This document shows, one piece after another, positions 24,673 through 33,231 of a stretch of DNA of 64,000 bases (position 1 is the first letter of the stretch; every line of letters starts with the position of its first letter). Source of the stretch: Micromonospora_I sp040659735 (GTDB lineage: Bacteria > Actinomycetota > Actinomycetes > Mycobacteriales > Micromonosporaceae); the NCBI RefSeq assembly GCF_040659735.1, contig NZ_JBFANZ010000015.1, positions 1 to 64,000 of the forward strand, given 5' to 3'. Both the position numbers and the translations under genes were made by a program. Below the pieces are notes generated by a model that was not told the DNA's origin, made no database searches, and saw only the letters and a program-made list of their open reading frames with translations.

Positions 24673-25554
24673 TCATGCTATCCGCGGTCCGGCGGCGACG
24701 GTCAGCTCCCGTCCGACCCGCACCGCCGCGGTCACCCGCTCGCCCGGCGCGACCTCGCCGCCGGGCCACACCACCGCGTCGGTCACCGCGCCGTGCACCA
24801 CCGCGCCGGCCCCGACCACCGCCCGCGTGCACGCGCCGGTGACGGTCGCGTCCGGATGGATCAGACTGCCGCCGCCGGCCGCGTGCAGGTTGGCCGTGAG
24901 GTAGTCGGCGGGCGTGCCGGTGTCCAGGAAGGTGCCGCTGAACGGCACGACCTCCAGCGCCCCGGCCGCCTCGGCCGGTCGCCACACCGTACGCACCAGT
25001 TCGGCCGGCTCGGCCGGCAGGTCGCGGACGTACCGCCACGGCAGCAGCGAGAAGCCGGCGAACCGGTGCCCGCTGAACGTGCCCGGCTCGTCGTGGTCGA
25101 GCGGCACACCGAGCAGGCGTACGGTCTCGCCGTCCCAGCCGGCCAGCAGGCGCGCGATGTCCGCGCCCGGCGCGGCGGTCGGGTCGGCCAGGTAGGCGTC
25201 GGCGTTGCCGACCAGCACGCCCCGCCCGTCGATCCACGCGCGCAGCCTGCCCACCCCGCCCGACGTGCCCAGCGGCTGGCCGGGCTCGAGCGACAGGTGG
25301 GCCCGCCCCCCGACGTGCGCCACCACCTGATCGCCGAGGTAGCAGGCGTTGACCGCCACCGCACCCGAACCGGCGAAGCCGAGCGCGGCCACCCGGGCCA
25401 GTGCCCGGTCCAGCAGGGGTACGTTCCCCACCGGACAGAGCGCCTTGGGTAGCTGCTCGGTCAGCGGTCGCAACCGTCGCCCCTCGCCGGCGGCGAGCAC
25501 CACGGCACAGATCTCCGGCGACCCGGCCGCGCCTTCGACCGTGCGGACGCCCAT
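24673..25554 (-). CDS. Sugar-phosphate nucleotidyltransferase-like protein
   Basis: 293 residues. The nucleotide signature VLAAGEGRRLRPLTEQLPKA at the N-terminus is that of NTP-transferases acting on sugar-1-phosphates, and VLVGNADAYLADP holds the metal-binding Asp. The C-terminal part (about 225-290) shows hexapeptide-like repeats (VTGACTRAVVGAGAVVHG) of a left-handed beta helix, as in GlgC/ManC-type enzymes. Nucleotide and sugar cannot be assigned. ATG 25554 shares its A with the stop of the Nudix gene (TGATG), so the two are coupled. Confidence 0.85.
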   Translation of the reverse strand: MGVRTVEGAAGSPEICAVVLAAGEGRRLRPLTEQLPKALCPVGNVPLLDRALARVAALGFAGSGAVAVNACYLGDQVVAHVGGRAHLSLEPGQPLGTSGGVGRLRAWIDGRGVLVGNADAYLADPTAAPGADIARLLAGWDGETVRLLGVPLDHDEPGTFSGHRFAGFSLLPWRYVRDLPAEPAELVRTVWRPAEAAGALEVVPFSGTFLDTGTPADYLTANLHAAGGGSLIHPDATVTGACTRAVVGAGAVVHGAVTDAVVWPGGEVAPGERVTAAVRVGRELTVAAGPRIA

Positions 25555-26081
25555 CACGCTCCGCCGTGGGCGCCGCCCGCCAACGGGCCGATGCCGTAGC
25601 GCGCCAGCAACCTGGCGCTGGCCGTCGTCAGCTGGGGCAGGTGATCGATCGGATGCCAGGCCGCCTCCTGCACCTCGGCGCCGTCGACCACCAGCTCGGT
25701 GGTCGACGCCGGCACCTCCACCTCGAACACCATGTCGACCCAGCCCTGGGGGTGCACGATGGCATTCGGCACCGCCGGGCGCAGGTCATCGGGGGACAGG
25801 CGGATACCGGTCTCCTCGGCGAGCTCCCGCGCCGCCCCGACGATCGGCGCCTCCCGGCGCTCCAGCAGCCCCGCGGGCAGACCCCAGCCCCGCCGAGCCG
25901 GGGGCTGCCGCAGCAGCAGCAGCCGACCCGCCCCCTCGGCCTCCGAATCGCGGACCAGGGCGACCGCGCCGACGACGTACTTGGGGACGGCCAGCCGGAC
26001 CAGTCGCCGGCGCAGCGGGAACGGGAGCCGGTAGAAGAGGCCGTAGAACAGCGCGCGTACGGGCGAACGGCGGGTGATCAC
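25554..26081 (-). CDS. Nudix hydrolase
   Basis: 175 residues with a complete Nudix box, G-x5-E-x7-RELAEETGI, near residues 70-92. Nudix enzymes cleave nucleoside diphosphates linked to another group. A basic N-terminal segment (VRALFYGLFYRLPFPLRRRL) could be an amphipathic helix. It is translationally coupled to the downstream sugar nucleotidyltransferase, hinting at nucleotide-sugar metabolism, but the substrate is not evident. Confidence 0.9.
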   Translation of the reverse strand: MITRRSPVRALFYGLFYRLPFPLRRRLVRLAVPKYVVGAVALVRDSEAEGAGRLLLLRQPPARRGWGLPAGLLERREAPIVGAARELAEETGIRLSPDDLRPAVPNAIVHPQGWVDMVFEVEVPASTTELVVDGAEVQEAAWHPIDHLPQLTTASARLLARYGIGPLAGGAHGGA

Positions 26082-26136
26082 AGAACCAGGCTAGAGGTCG
26101 GCGGCACGGCCCGAACAGACGCCTCGTCCCATCGAC

Positions 26137-27927
26137 TCACCCGCGTCGGTCCACCAGGGCGATGAGCTGCTCCACCACCGTGTCCGGCTCGAGCGTCCGA
26201 TCAACGACCGCGACGAGCATGGTCTCCAGATCCGGATAACCCATCTCCTCGGCGAGCCGCCGCAGCGGCACGTCGCTGGCGAGCCCACGGTCGTGCTTGC
26301 GCAGGGTCAGCCCGATCGTCGCCCGGCCGAGCCGTACCTTGTCGGTGATGGTGATGCCGGGCTCCTGCTGCTCGGAGAACCAGCGGTTGATCTGCATCTG
26401 CGCGTGCGGTGACTTGACGAAGCCGAGCCACTCCTTGCGGGGGCCGGGCGGCGCCGTGGTCGCGTCGACCTCGGCGTGGCCGTCGTTCTCGGTGAAGATC
26501 TCCACGACGTCGCCGTCGTCGAGCTCCGAGGAGAGCGGCGCCAGCCGACCGTTGATCTTCGCCGCGAGGCAGTGGTCGCCCTTCTGCGAACCGAGTTCGT
26601 AGGCCAGGTCGACCGGGGTTGAGCCGGCGGGGAGCACGACCGGCCGGCCGTCGGCGAAGACCTGGATCTGCGTCTCGGCGAGGTCGCAGCGCAGCGACTG
26701 CAGGAACTGGGTGGCGTCGGAGGTCTCCTGCTCCCAGTCCAGCACCCGGCGCAGCCAGGCGAGTTGGTCGGCGCGCGCCGTCTCCGCGTCCGCGAGCTTG
26801 GGAAACCGGAAGTTGGCGGCGATGCCGTACTCCGCGGTGTGGTGCATCGCCTCGGTCCGGATCAGCACCTCCACCGAGTGCTGCTCGGGACCGCTGACGG
26901 TGGTGTGCAGCGACCGGTAGAGGTTGTTCTTCGGGGAGGCGATGAAGTCCTTGAACCGGCCGGGCACCGGCCGCCAGATCGCGTGGATCGCGCCGAGCGC
27001 GGCGTAACAGTCGGTCTCCGGACCGTCGACGATCACGGCGATGCGGGGGAGGTCGATCGGGACCCGGTAGCCGCCGGCGACCGTGTCCTTCCAGATGGAG
27101 TAGTAGTGCCGCGGGCGGGAGGTGACCGTCGCGTCCACCTTGCCGCGCTTGAGGGCGAGCTTGGCCAGCGTCTCCACCTCGGCCAGGTATTCCGCCCACT
27201 GTGGCCGCTGATGCACGTGCTCGTCGATGCGCGCGTACTCGTCGGGCTCCAGGTGGTAGAGGACCACGTCGTCGAGTTCGCGCTTGAGCGCCTGGATGCC
27301 CAGCCGGTCGCAGAGCGGCACCAGCACCTCGAGCGTGGCGCCGGCGATCCGCGCGCGGGACGCGGGGGAGCGGGCGTCGAGGGTACGCATGTTGTGCAGC
27401 CGGTCGGCCAGTTTGATGATCAGCACCCGGACGTCCTTGCCGGCGGCGATGATCATTTTGCGGACCGTCTCGGCCTCGGCCACCTTGCCGTAGAACGCCT
27501 TGTCGAACTTGGTCACCCCGTCGACCAGGTGGGCCACCTCGGGGCCGAAGTCGCCGTCGAGCGCCTGCAACGTGTAGCGGGTGTCCTCCACCGTGTCGTG
27601 CAGCAGCGCGGCGACCAGCGTCGTGGTGTCCATGCCCAGCTCGGCGCAGATCTGGGCGACCGCCAGGGGATGCGTGATGTAAGGGTGGCCGCTCTTGCGG
27701 AACTGCCCGCGGTGCATGCTCTCCGCGATCGCGTAGCCACGCCGCAACACGGACGTGTCGGCGGAGGGGTGGATGCTGCGATGGGTGCGCGCCAGCCGGG
27801 TGACCGGGTCGTCGTCGGACATCGGCCACGACAGGAACGATCTCAGCCGGGTGGCGAGCGGGATGTCGGTTGGCTGGTTCGGCAGGGCACGTCCGAGGGC
27901 GGCGCCGTGGCCGGCGTCGACATCCAC
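26137..27927 (-). CDS. RelA/SpoT homologue, short form lacking the C-terminal ACT domain
   Basis: 596 residues. The HD hydrolase domain is intact (HPLAVAQICAELGMD, LLHDTVEDT, KLADRLHNMRTL). A synthetase-like domain follows (SRPRHYYSIWKDTVAGGYRV, YRSLHTTV, VEVLIRTEAMHHTAEYGIAA), then a TGS domain (IQVFADGRPVVLPAGSTP). It ends after a short helical region with no ACT/RRM. In the synthetase the usual DVRAVRI-type segment reads DLPRIAVI, losing an Arg important for GTP handling. It probably hydrolyses (p)ppGpp; synthesis is uncertain. GTG 27927 is preceded by GAGGAGG. Confidence 0.85.
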   Translation of the reverse strand: MDVDAGHGAALGRALPNQPTDIPLATRLRSFLSWPMSDDDPVTRLARTHRSIHPSADTSVLRRGYAIAESMHRGQFRKSGHPYITHPLAVAQICAELGMDTTTLVAALLHDTVEDTRYTLQALDGDFGPEVAHLVDGVTKFDKAFYGKVAEAETVRKMIIAAGKDVRVLIIKLADRLHNMRTLDARSPASRARIAGATLEVLVPLCDRLGIQALKRELDDVVLYHLEPDEYARIDEHVHQRPQWAEYLAEVETLAKLALKRGKVDATVTSRPRHYYSIWKDTVAGGYRVPIDLPRIAVIVDGPETDCYAALGAIHAIWRPVPGRFKDFIASPKNNLYRSLHTTVSGPEQHSVEVLIRTEAMHHTAEYGIAANFRFPKLADAETARADQLAWLRRVLDWEQETSDATQFLQSLRCDLAETQIQVFADGRPVVLPAGSTPVDLAYELGSQKGDHCLAAKINGRLAPLSSELDDGDVVEIFTENDGHAEVDATTAPPGPRKEWLGFVKSPHAQMQINRWFSEQQEPGITITDKVRLGRATIGLTLRKHDRGLASDVPLRRLAEEMGYPDLETMLVAVVDRTLEPDTVVEQLIALVDRRG

Positions 27928-28035
27928 GCGGAGACACCTCCTCACCCATCTCCGGCACCGCGGGGGATCGACGCCGGAGACACACCTCCCGACACGACCG
28001 CCGCGGCGAGGGCGCCGGCTGTCAGGACTGGACTT

Positions 28036-28049
28036 GCCTAACAGCCTAA
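28036..28049 (-). promoter_or_regulatory. RSH gene promoter with tandem TTAGGC
   Basis: On the minus strand TAGGCT (28043-28048) is a TAnnnT -10 about 115 nt before the start. TTAGGC occurs twice with an 8-bp period (28036-28041 and 28044-28049). Confidence 0.4.
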
Positions 28050-28101
28050 GTGAGTGGACGTAGTCCGATCGGTCACTTGCTCATGGGCGTTCGGTCGAGT
28101 C

Positions 28102-29847
28102 TTACGCCGACGGTGCCCTCTCCGCCTTGGCCAGCAGATCCCGGAACCGGGCCGCCCCCCGAACGGGTGACGCCCAACCGGAGGACGCCTCGACCAGTCG
28201 CGTCTCCGGTCGCTCCAGCCACGACAGGATGCGCTCGGATTCCTCCGCCGAGGCGTTCGGAACCGGGCCGTGGCCCGCGATCACCGTCTCGGCGGTCGCC
28301 CGGATCAGGTCGAGGGTCGGGCGGGGATGCACGCGCGGCGGCGACGTGCCCGCCGCCGCGAGGCGGCCGTGCCGGACGATCGCCAGCTCCCAGCCGCCGT
28401 CCGCCGCCCGCCGGGCCGCCACCAACTCCTCGATCCCGGTCAACGCGGCCAGCCGCTGCATACGCAGGGTCGCGCGGAGCAGGGCGGCGAGTCGACCGCG
28501 GACGGTGGCCGCCTCCTCGTACCGGCACGCCGCGGCGAGCGTCTCGATGCGCGCGAGCAGCGCGTCGACCAGCACCTGCGGATCGCCGACCGTCGCGGTG
28601 CGGAACGGCGACGCCGCGCGCTCCGCGTAGTCGTCGACCGAGATCCGGTGCTCGCACGGCGCCGGGCAGCGCCCCAGCTCCGCGAGCGAACAGGCCGGCA
28701 TCGTCGAGCGCGTCGACAGCCGGTGCGTGCACTGGCGCAGCGGCAGGGCGTCGTGAACACCGGCTGCGGCGAGCTCGGCCGTCCGGCGTGACGTGAACGG
28801 CCCGAGATAGCCGTGGTCCTCCGGGGCGAGGGCGCGGACCACGGAGAGCCGGGGATAGGCCTCGGCGGTCAGCTTGAGCCAGACCATCCGCTCCGGGAAC
28901 TTGGACCGGCGGTTGTACGGCGGAGCGTGGGCGCCGATCAGACGGAGCTCGCGTACCTCTGCTTCCAGCGTGTGCGCGCACTCCACCGCGTCCACCCGCT
29001 CCGCCGCGGCGAGCATCTCCGACATCCGGGCGCGCTTTTCGGCCGCGGTGAAGTAGCTGCGCACCCGGGTGGCGATGTCGCCCGACGTGCCGACGTAGAG
29101 CGGACGGTCGTCGGCGGCCCGGAAGATGTAGACGCCGGGCGCGTGCGGCAGCCCTTCGGCGAGGTGGCGCTTGCGCCGCTGGGTGGCGGTGACCGCCTTG
29201 CTGAACTCGATCGCGTCGCCGAGGGTCTGCACATTGTGCCCGCCGAGCCGGGCGATCAGCCCGTGCAGCACGTCGACGGTGGCCCGGGCGTCGTCGAGCG
29301 CGCGGTGGGTGGGCTGGGTGCGGGTCCGGAAGAAGGCGGCGAGCGTGCCGAGCTTGCGGTTGGGCACCTCGTCGCGGGTCAGCACGCGCCGTGCCAGCGC
29401 GGCCGTGTCCAGGACGCGCGGGTTGGGCCACGGGTAGCCGTGCCGGGCGCAGGCGGCCTTGAGGAAGCCGACGTCGTACGGGGCGTTGTGCGCGACGAGC
29501 ACCGCCCCCCGGAGGAACTCCAGGAAGCTGGGGAGCACCTCCTCGATCGGTGGAGCGGGCGCGATCATCGACTGGGTGATGCCGGTCAGCACGGTGATGA
29601 ACGGCGGGATCGGCTGCCCGGGGTTGACCAGGGTGGCGAGCACGCCCAGCTCCTCGCCGCCGCGGACCTTGACCGCGCCGATCTCGGTGATGCCGCCGCC
29701 GTCCGGCGCGCCGCCGGTCGTCTCCAGGTCGACCACCACGAACGTGGTCTCCCGCAGCGACAGCGCGTCGGCGCCGAGCGCGGTGCCGGCCACGCCATCG
29801 GCCGGCAGGCCGTCGAGGGTGCCCTGGACATATTCCGGTTGTGCCAC
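28102..29847 (-). CDS. DEDDh exonuclease fused to a GIY-YIG/UvrC-like domain
   Basis: 581 residues. The N-terminal half is a DNA polymerase III epsilon-type exonuclease: FVVVDLETTGG (Exo I), LVAHNAPYDVGFL (Exo II), HRALDDARATVDVL (Exo III with His). The second half begins with a GIY-YIG domain (GVYIFRAADDRPLYVGTSGD) and continues with UvrC-like elements, including RYEEAATVRGRLAALL (UvrB/C-like helix pair). The domain order matches a conserved actinobacterial repair-type protein. The start is GTG 29847 (AQPEYVQGTLDGL), 7 nt after TACCCT. It diverges from the NYN gene. Confidence 0.92.
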   Translation of the reverse strand: MAQPEYVQGTLDGLPADGVAGTALGADALSLRETTFVVVDLETTGGAPDGGGITEIGAVKVRGGEELGVLATLVNPGQPIPPFITVLTGITQSMIAPAPPIEEVLPSFLEFLRGAVLVAHNAPYDVGFLKAACARHGYPWPNPRVLDTAALARRVLTRDEVPNRKLGTLAAFFRTRTQPTHRALDDARATVDVLHGLIARLGGHNVQTLGDAIEFSKAVTATQRRKRHLAEGLPHAPGVYIFRAADDRPLYVGTSGDIATRVRSYFTAAEKRARMSEMLAAAERVDAVECAHTLEAEVRELRLIGAHAPPYNRRSKFPERMVWLKLTAEAYPRLSVVRALAPEDHGYLGPFTSRRTAELAAAGVHDALPLRQCTHRLSTRSTMPACSLAELGRCPAPCEHRISVDDYAERAASPFRTATVGDPQVLVDALLARIETLAAACRYEEAATVRGRLAALLRATLRMQRLAALTGIEELVAARRAADGGWELAIVRHGRLAAAGTSPPRVHPRPTLDLIRATAETVIAGHGPVPNASAEESERILSWLERPETRLVEASSGWASPVRGAARFRDLLAKAERAPSA

Positions 29848-29854
29848 GCGGGGC

Positions 29855-29860
29855 AGGGTA
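29855..29860 (-). promoter_or_regulatory. -10 TACCCT for the leaderless exonuclease start
   Basis: TACCCT on the minus strand, 7 nt from GTG 29847, no ribosome binding site. Confidence 0.55.
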
Positions 29861-29973
29861 GGGGCCGGGTACGACACTCCATTCGTACGCACCACGCGTG
29901 ACGATCGGATGTACTTAGAGAGATCATTTCGCCCGTCGGGCGATCGTGGCCGGCCCGGTGGGAGACTTGGCAC

Positions 29974-31359
29974 ATGTCCGCTGCGCAGCCCTTTGACGAC
30001 CGCCTCCCCGAGGAAGCGGTCGACTCCGCGCGCGCCGCGGTCCCGGGCGGGCCGGAGATCGAGCCCGAACCGACGCTCCCGGAGCCGGTCCGGCAGCGCG
30101 TCGTGACCCTCACCGCCGCCGCGCTACCCGGCCTGCCCTTCGACGAGCTGCCGGTGCCGCTGCGGCGCGTCGCGAAATTCGCGCCGCACCGACGGGCGCG
30201 GCTGGGCGCGCCCGTGATCGCCACCCAGCTCGCCGGTGATCCCCTCTTCCGTCAGCGGGTGAGCGGCCGGGTGCTCGCCGAAGCCGGCGACCTCGGTTCG
30301 GCGATCATCGAGGGCGTCTCCCCGGCCGCCGCCGATCCCGTCGACGTCGCGGCGCTGGCCTACCTCGCCCGCCCGCTGGGCTGGCGCGGGCTGGTCGAAG
30401 CGGCCGGCGCGGCGGTCCGGGCGGAAGCGGACACCGCCGCCGTCGCCGATCTCGTCCGGGACGCCGAGCAGCGGGCCACCCGGGCCGAGCACGACCGGGC
30501 GGTGGCCAAGGTCGAGGCCGACAAGCTCCGCGACGAGCTGGTGCGCGTCCGCGAAGAGCTCGGTCAGCTCCGCGAGGAGAGCCGGGTGGCCGCCAAGGCG
30601 CTGCGGGAGAGCCAGGCCAAGGAACGGCGCAACGCCGAACTGCTCGCCACCGAGAAGGGGCGGGCGACCCGGGCGGCGGCCGATCACGACGCCGAGCTGC
30701 GGCGGCTGCGCGCGAAGCTGGCCGACGCCGAGGCGGCCGCGGGCACGGTGCGGCACAGCGCCAAGGAGGCGCGGGCGGTCGACGACGCGCGGTTGTGGCT
30801 GCTGCTGGAGACGATCGGCCAGGCGGCGGTCGGGCTCCGCCGTGAGCTGGCGCTCGATCCCGCCGACCGGCTCCCCGCCGATTACGTCGCGGAGGTCTTC
30901 GCCGATCAGCCCGCTTCCGCCACGGCCGCCCGTGGCCGCGACACCGACGACCCGGTACGCCTGGATGAGCTGCTCGCCCTGCCGCGGGCCCATCTGGTCG
31001 TCGACGGCTACAACGTGACCAAGCGTGGCTTCGGGGAGATGTCGCTGGAGCAGCAGCGCAAGCGGCTCATCACCGGACTGGGCGGGATCGCCGCGCAGAC
31101 CGGCGACGAGGTGACGGTCGTGTTCGATGGCGCGGAGCGGGTGCACGGGCTGCCGCCGGCGCCGCGCGGGGTGCGGGTGCTCTTCTCGCGCAAGGGGGAG
31201 ACCGCGGATGAGCTGATCCGCCGCCTCGTCCGGGCCGAGCCGTCGGGCCGGCCGATCGTGGTGGTGTCGTCGGATCGCGAGGTCGCCGACGGGGTACGCC
31301 GGCACGGGGCGTACCCGATGGGCGCGGATTCCCTCCTCCGCCGCCTAGCCCGCTCCTGA
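29974..31359 (+). CDS. NYN-domain putative RNase with coiled-coil region
   Basis: 461 residues. A helical N-terminal domain is followed by a long charged coiled coil (about 150-265, rich in Arg/Glu/Ala heptads) and a C-terminal NYN (YacP-like) PIN-fold domain: HLVVDGYNVTKRGF, TVVFDGAERVHG, VLFSRKGETADELIRRLV, VVVSSDREVADGVRRHG. The acidic residues D, N and DxExA needed for metal-dependent RNA cleavage are visible. A 126-bp gap separates it from the divergent nuclease gene. ATG 29974 has GGGAG about 10 nt upstream. Confidence 0.88.
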   Translation: MSAAQPFDDRLPEEAVDSARAAVPGGPEIEPEPTLPEPVRQRVVTLTAAALPGLPFDELPVPLRRVAKFAPHRRARLGAPVIATQLAGDPLFRQRVSGRVLAEAGDLGSAIIEGVSPAAADPVDVAALAYLARPLGWRGLVEAAGAAVRAEADTAAVADLVRDAEQRATRAEHDRAVAKVEADKLRDELVRVREELGQLREESRVAAKALRESQAKERRNAELLATEKGRATRAAADHDAELRRLRAKLADAEAAAGTVRHSAKEARAVDDARLWLLLETIGQAAVGLRRELALDPADRLPADYVAEVFADQPASATAARGRDTDDPVRLDELLALPRAHLVVDGYNVTKRGFGEMSLEQQRKRLITGLGGIAAQTGDEVTVVFDGAERVHGLPPAPRGVRVLFSRKGETADELIRRLVRAEPSGRPIVVVSSDREVADGVRRHGAYPMGADSLLRRLARS

Positions 31360-31396
31360 CCCTCGTTCGGCCGCCGCCGATCACGGCTTTCCCCGT

Positions 31397-31454
31397 CGAT
31401 CAAGGGCGTCTTCACATGGATTGATCTCCGATCGTGTGAACACGTCCTTGATCG
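31397..31454 (+). repeat. 58-bp dispersed palindromic element, copy C, with third arm
   Basis: CGATCAAGG (31397-31405) pairs with CCTTGATCG (31446-31454). The inner GATCTCCGATCGTGTGAA is shared with copy B. A third arm AAGTCCTTGATCGACCG follows at 31461-31477. It lies after the NYN gene. Confidence 0.85.
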
Positions 31455-31585
31455 GCGGCGAAGTCCTTGATCGACCGTAGCGGGGGGAAGCGCCCGGTCT
31501 TGTCGTACCCGTCACCTAGCGTCGATGTGACCGACGGTGGTCGGACCGCGACGTGGCCCGTCCGCCGCGCCGCTGAGGAGGGACG

Positions 31586-31816
31586 ATGCTCATCGACTGC
31601 GACAGCTGTGCCGTCCGGGGCGCCGCCTGCGCGGGGTGCGTGATGACCACACTGATCGATATGCCACGGGAGGTGGCCCAACTCGCGCCCGACGAGGTGG
31701 CCGCGATGGAGGTCTTCGCCCGCGCCGGGTTGGAGCCGCAACTGCTGAGCCCCGCGCAGCAGGCCGCGCCGCTGCGGCTCGTGCCGCGTCCGCGCCGCCG
31801 TCGGCGCGTCGCCTAG
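31586..31816 (+). CDS. Small Cys-rich protein with CxxC-type motifs
   Basis: 76 residues beginning LIDCDSCAVRGAACAGCVM: a Cys-x2-Cys pair and a second Cys-x2-Cys seven residues later, then an amphipathic helical region (APDEVAAMEVFARAGLEPQL) and a basic tail ending in an Arg run. ATG 31586 has a strong GAGGAGGG five nt upstream, and the first 20 residues look conserved in style with small actinobacterial proteins of unknown function. Probably binds a metal. Confidence 0.72.
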   Translation: MLIDCDSCAVRGAACAGCVMTTLIDMPREVAQLAPDEVAAMEVFARAGLEPQLLSPAQQAAPLRLVPRPRRRRRVA

Positions 31817-31971
31817 CTCCCGACGCGCGGAACGGGGCGCCGGCCACGCCGGGCGCGGGTCGACGCCGCCGCGGTCGACCCGACGAGAGCGACGGGGCGG
31901 CGCAGCCGACGGCGGGCGAAGCCCGGGCAATAGGATGGGCGCGCGAACGGGTGGCGGGAGGAGCGGCACGG

Positions 31972-33231
31972 ATGACCCCTCGGACGTGGGCGGCCGTGGC
32001 GCTCGGCGGACTCGTCGTGGCGCTGCTGGTCGCGGCGCTTCTGCTCGTGCCGTGGAGCCGGCCCCCCGCGCCCCGCGCCGACCAGCTCGACGCCCTGCGG
32101 GATCTACCCCAGCAGGAGGTCGCGCGCGGCCGGGCGTTCCACGCCGCGCTGCGCCCCGGCGGCTACGGTGCGCTGCTGCTCGGGCTCGCGGTGGCGCTCG
32201 CACTCGGGCTGACCCCGCTCGGCGCCAAGCTGATCGGGCTCGCCGGCCGCCCCTTCGGCGGTCACTGGATCGCTCAGGCGGTCCTCGGTGGACTGGCGGT
32301 CGTGCTCCTCGCCGACCTCCTGACGCTGCCGTTCGCGGCGTGGCGGCACGCCGTCGTCGACCGCTACGGCCTCTCCACGCAGGGCTGGGGCGGATGGGCG
32401 ACCGACGTGCTCAAGTCGTACGCGATCACCGCCGTGATCGGGGCGGTCGCGCTGTTCGGCTTCTACGCCGTGGTCCGGCTGGCCCCGCGTTGGTGGTGGG
32501 CGTTCGGGGCGGCGGGGGCGGCAACCCTGGTGGTCCTTCTCTCCTTCGTTCTGCCGGTGCTGGTCGAACCGGTCTTCAACACGTTCGCCCCGATGGAGCA
32601 GGGGCCGCTGCGCACGCAGCTGACGACGCTCGCGGAGCGCGACAACGTCCCCGTTCGCACGGTGCTCGTCGCGGATGCGTCCCGGCGTACCCGCGCCGTC
32701 AACGCCTACGTCTCCGGGATCGGACCGACCCGGCGGATCGTCGTCTACGACACGTTGCTGCGCGAGGCGCCCCCGGCCGAGGTGGTCGCGGTGGTCGCGC
32801 ACGAGCTGGGGCACGCCAAGGACCGTGACGTGGTCAGCGGCACGCTGCTGGGGGCGCTCGGCGCCGCCGCGGCGGTGGTCGCGCTCTATCTGCTCGGTTC
32901 CTGGACCGCGCTGTTGCGGGCCGCCGGCGTCGAATCGATCGCGGAGCCGCGCGCGTTCGCTCTGATCGTCGCGGTGGTCACCGTCGCCGGCCTCGTCTCG
33001 GCGCCGCTGCAGGCCTTCGTCTCCCGCCAGGTCGAGACGCGGGCCGACGCGCACGCGCTCGCGTTGACCGGCGACCCGGTCGGGTTCGAGGAGATGCAGC
33101 GCCGGCTCGGCACGCTCAACCTCAGCGACCCCGACCCGCCCCGCTGGGAATACCTCTACTCGGCCACCCATCCCTCCACGGTGGAACGGATGGCGGCGGC
33201 CCGGGCCTACGCGCGGGAGACCGGACGATGA
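31972..33231 (+). CDS. M48-family membrane metalloprotease (Ste24/HtpX-like)
   Basis: 419 residues. The zinc motif is VVAVVAHELGHAKDRDV (HExxH), with a downstream Glu in RQVETRADAHALAL. About six hydrophobic segments surround it, and VEPVFNTFAPMEQGPLRTQL and THPSTVERMAAA are typical of the CAAX prenyl protease 1 group. It acts in the membrane, in bacteria probably in protein quality control. ATG 31972 has GGGAGGAG nine nt upstream. The stop overlaps pimB (ATGA), so the two are coupled. Confidence 0.9.
   Translation: MTPRTWAAVALGGLVVALLVAALLLVPWSRPPAPRADQLDALRDLPQQEVARGRAFHAALRPGGYGALLLGLAVALALGLTPLGAKLIGLAGRPFGGHWIAQAVLGGLAVVLLADLLTLPFAAWRHAVVDRYGLSTQGWGGWATDVLKSYAITAVIGAVALFGFYAVVRLAPRWWWAFGAAGAATLVVLLSFVLPVLVEPVFNTFAPMEQGPLRTQLTTLAERDNVPVRTVLVADASRRTRAVNAYVSGIGPTRRIVVYDTLLREAPPAEVVAVVAHELGHAKDRDVVSGTLLGALGAAAAVVALYLLGSWTALLRAAGVESIAEPRAFALIVAVVTVAGLVSAPLQAFVSRQVETRADAHALALTGDPVGFEEMQRRLGTLNLSDPDPPRWEYLYSATHPSTVERMAAARAYARETGR

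Noticed and set aside
24673..25557. Possible hydrolase/transferase fusion with the Nudix gene
   Set aside because: The TGATG junction clearly separates two frames; both are full-length families.
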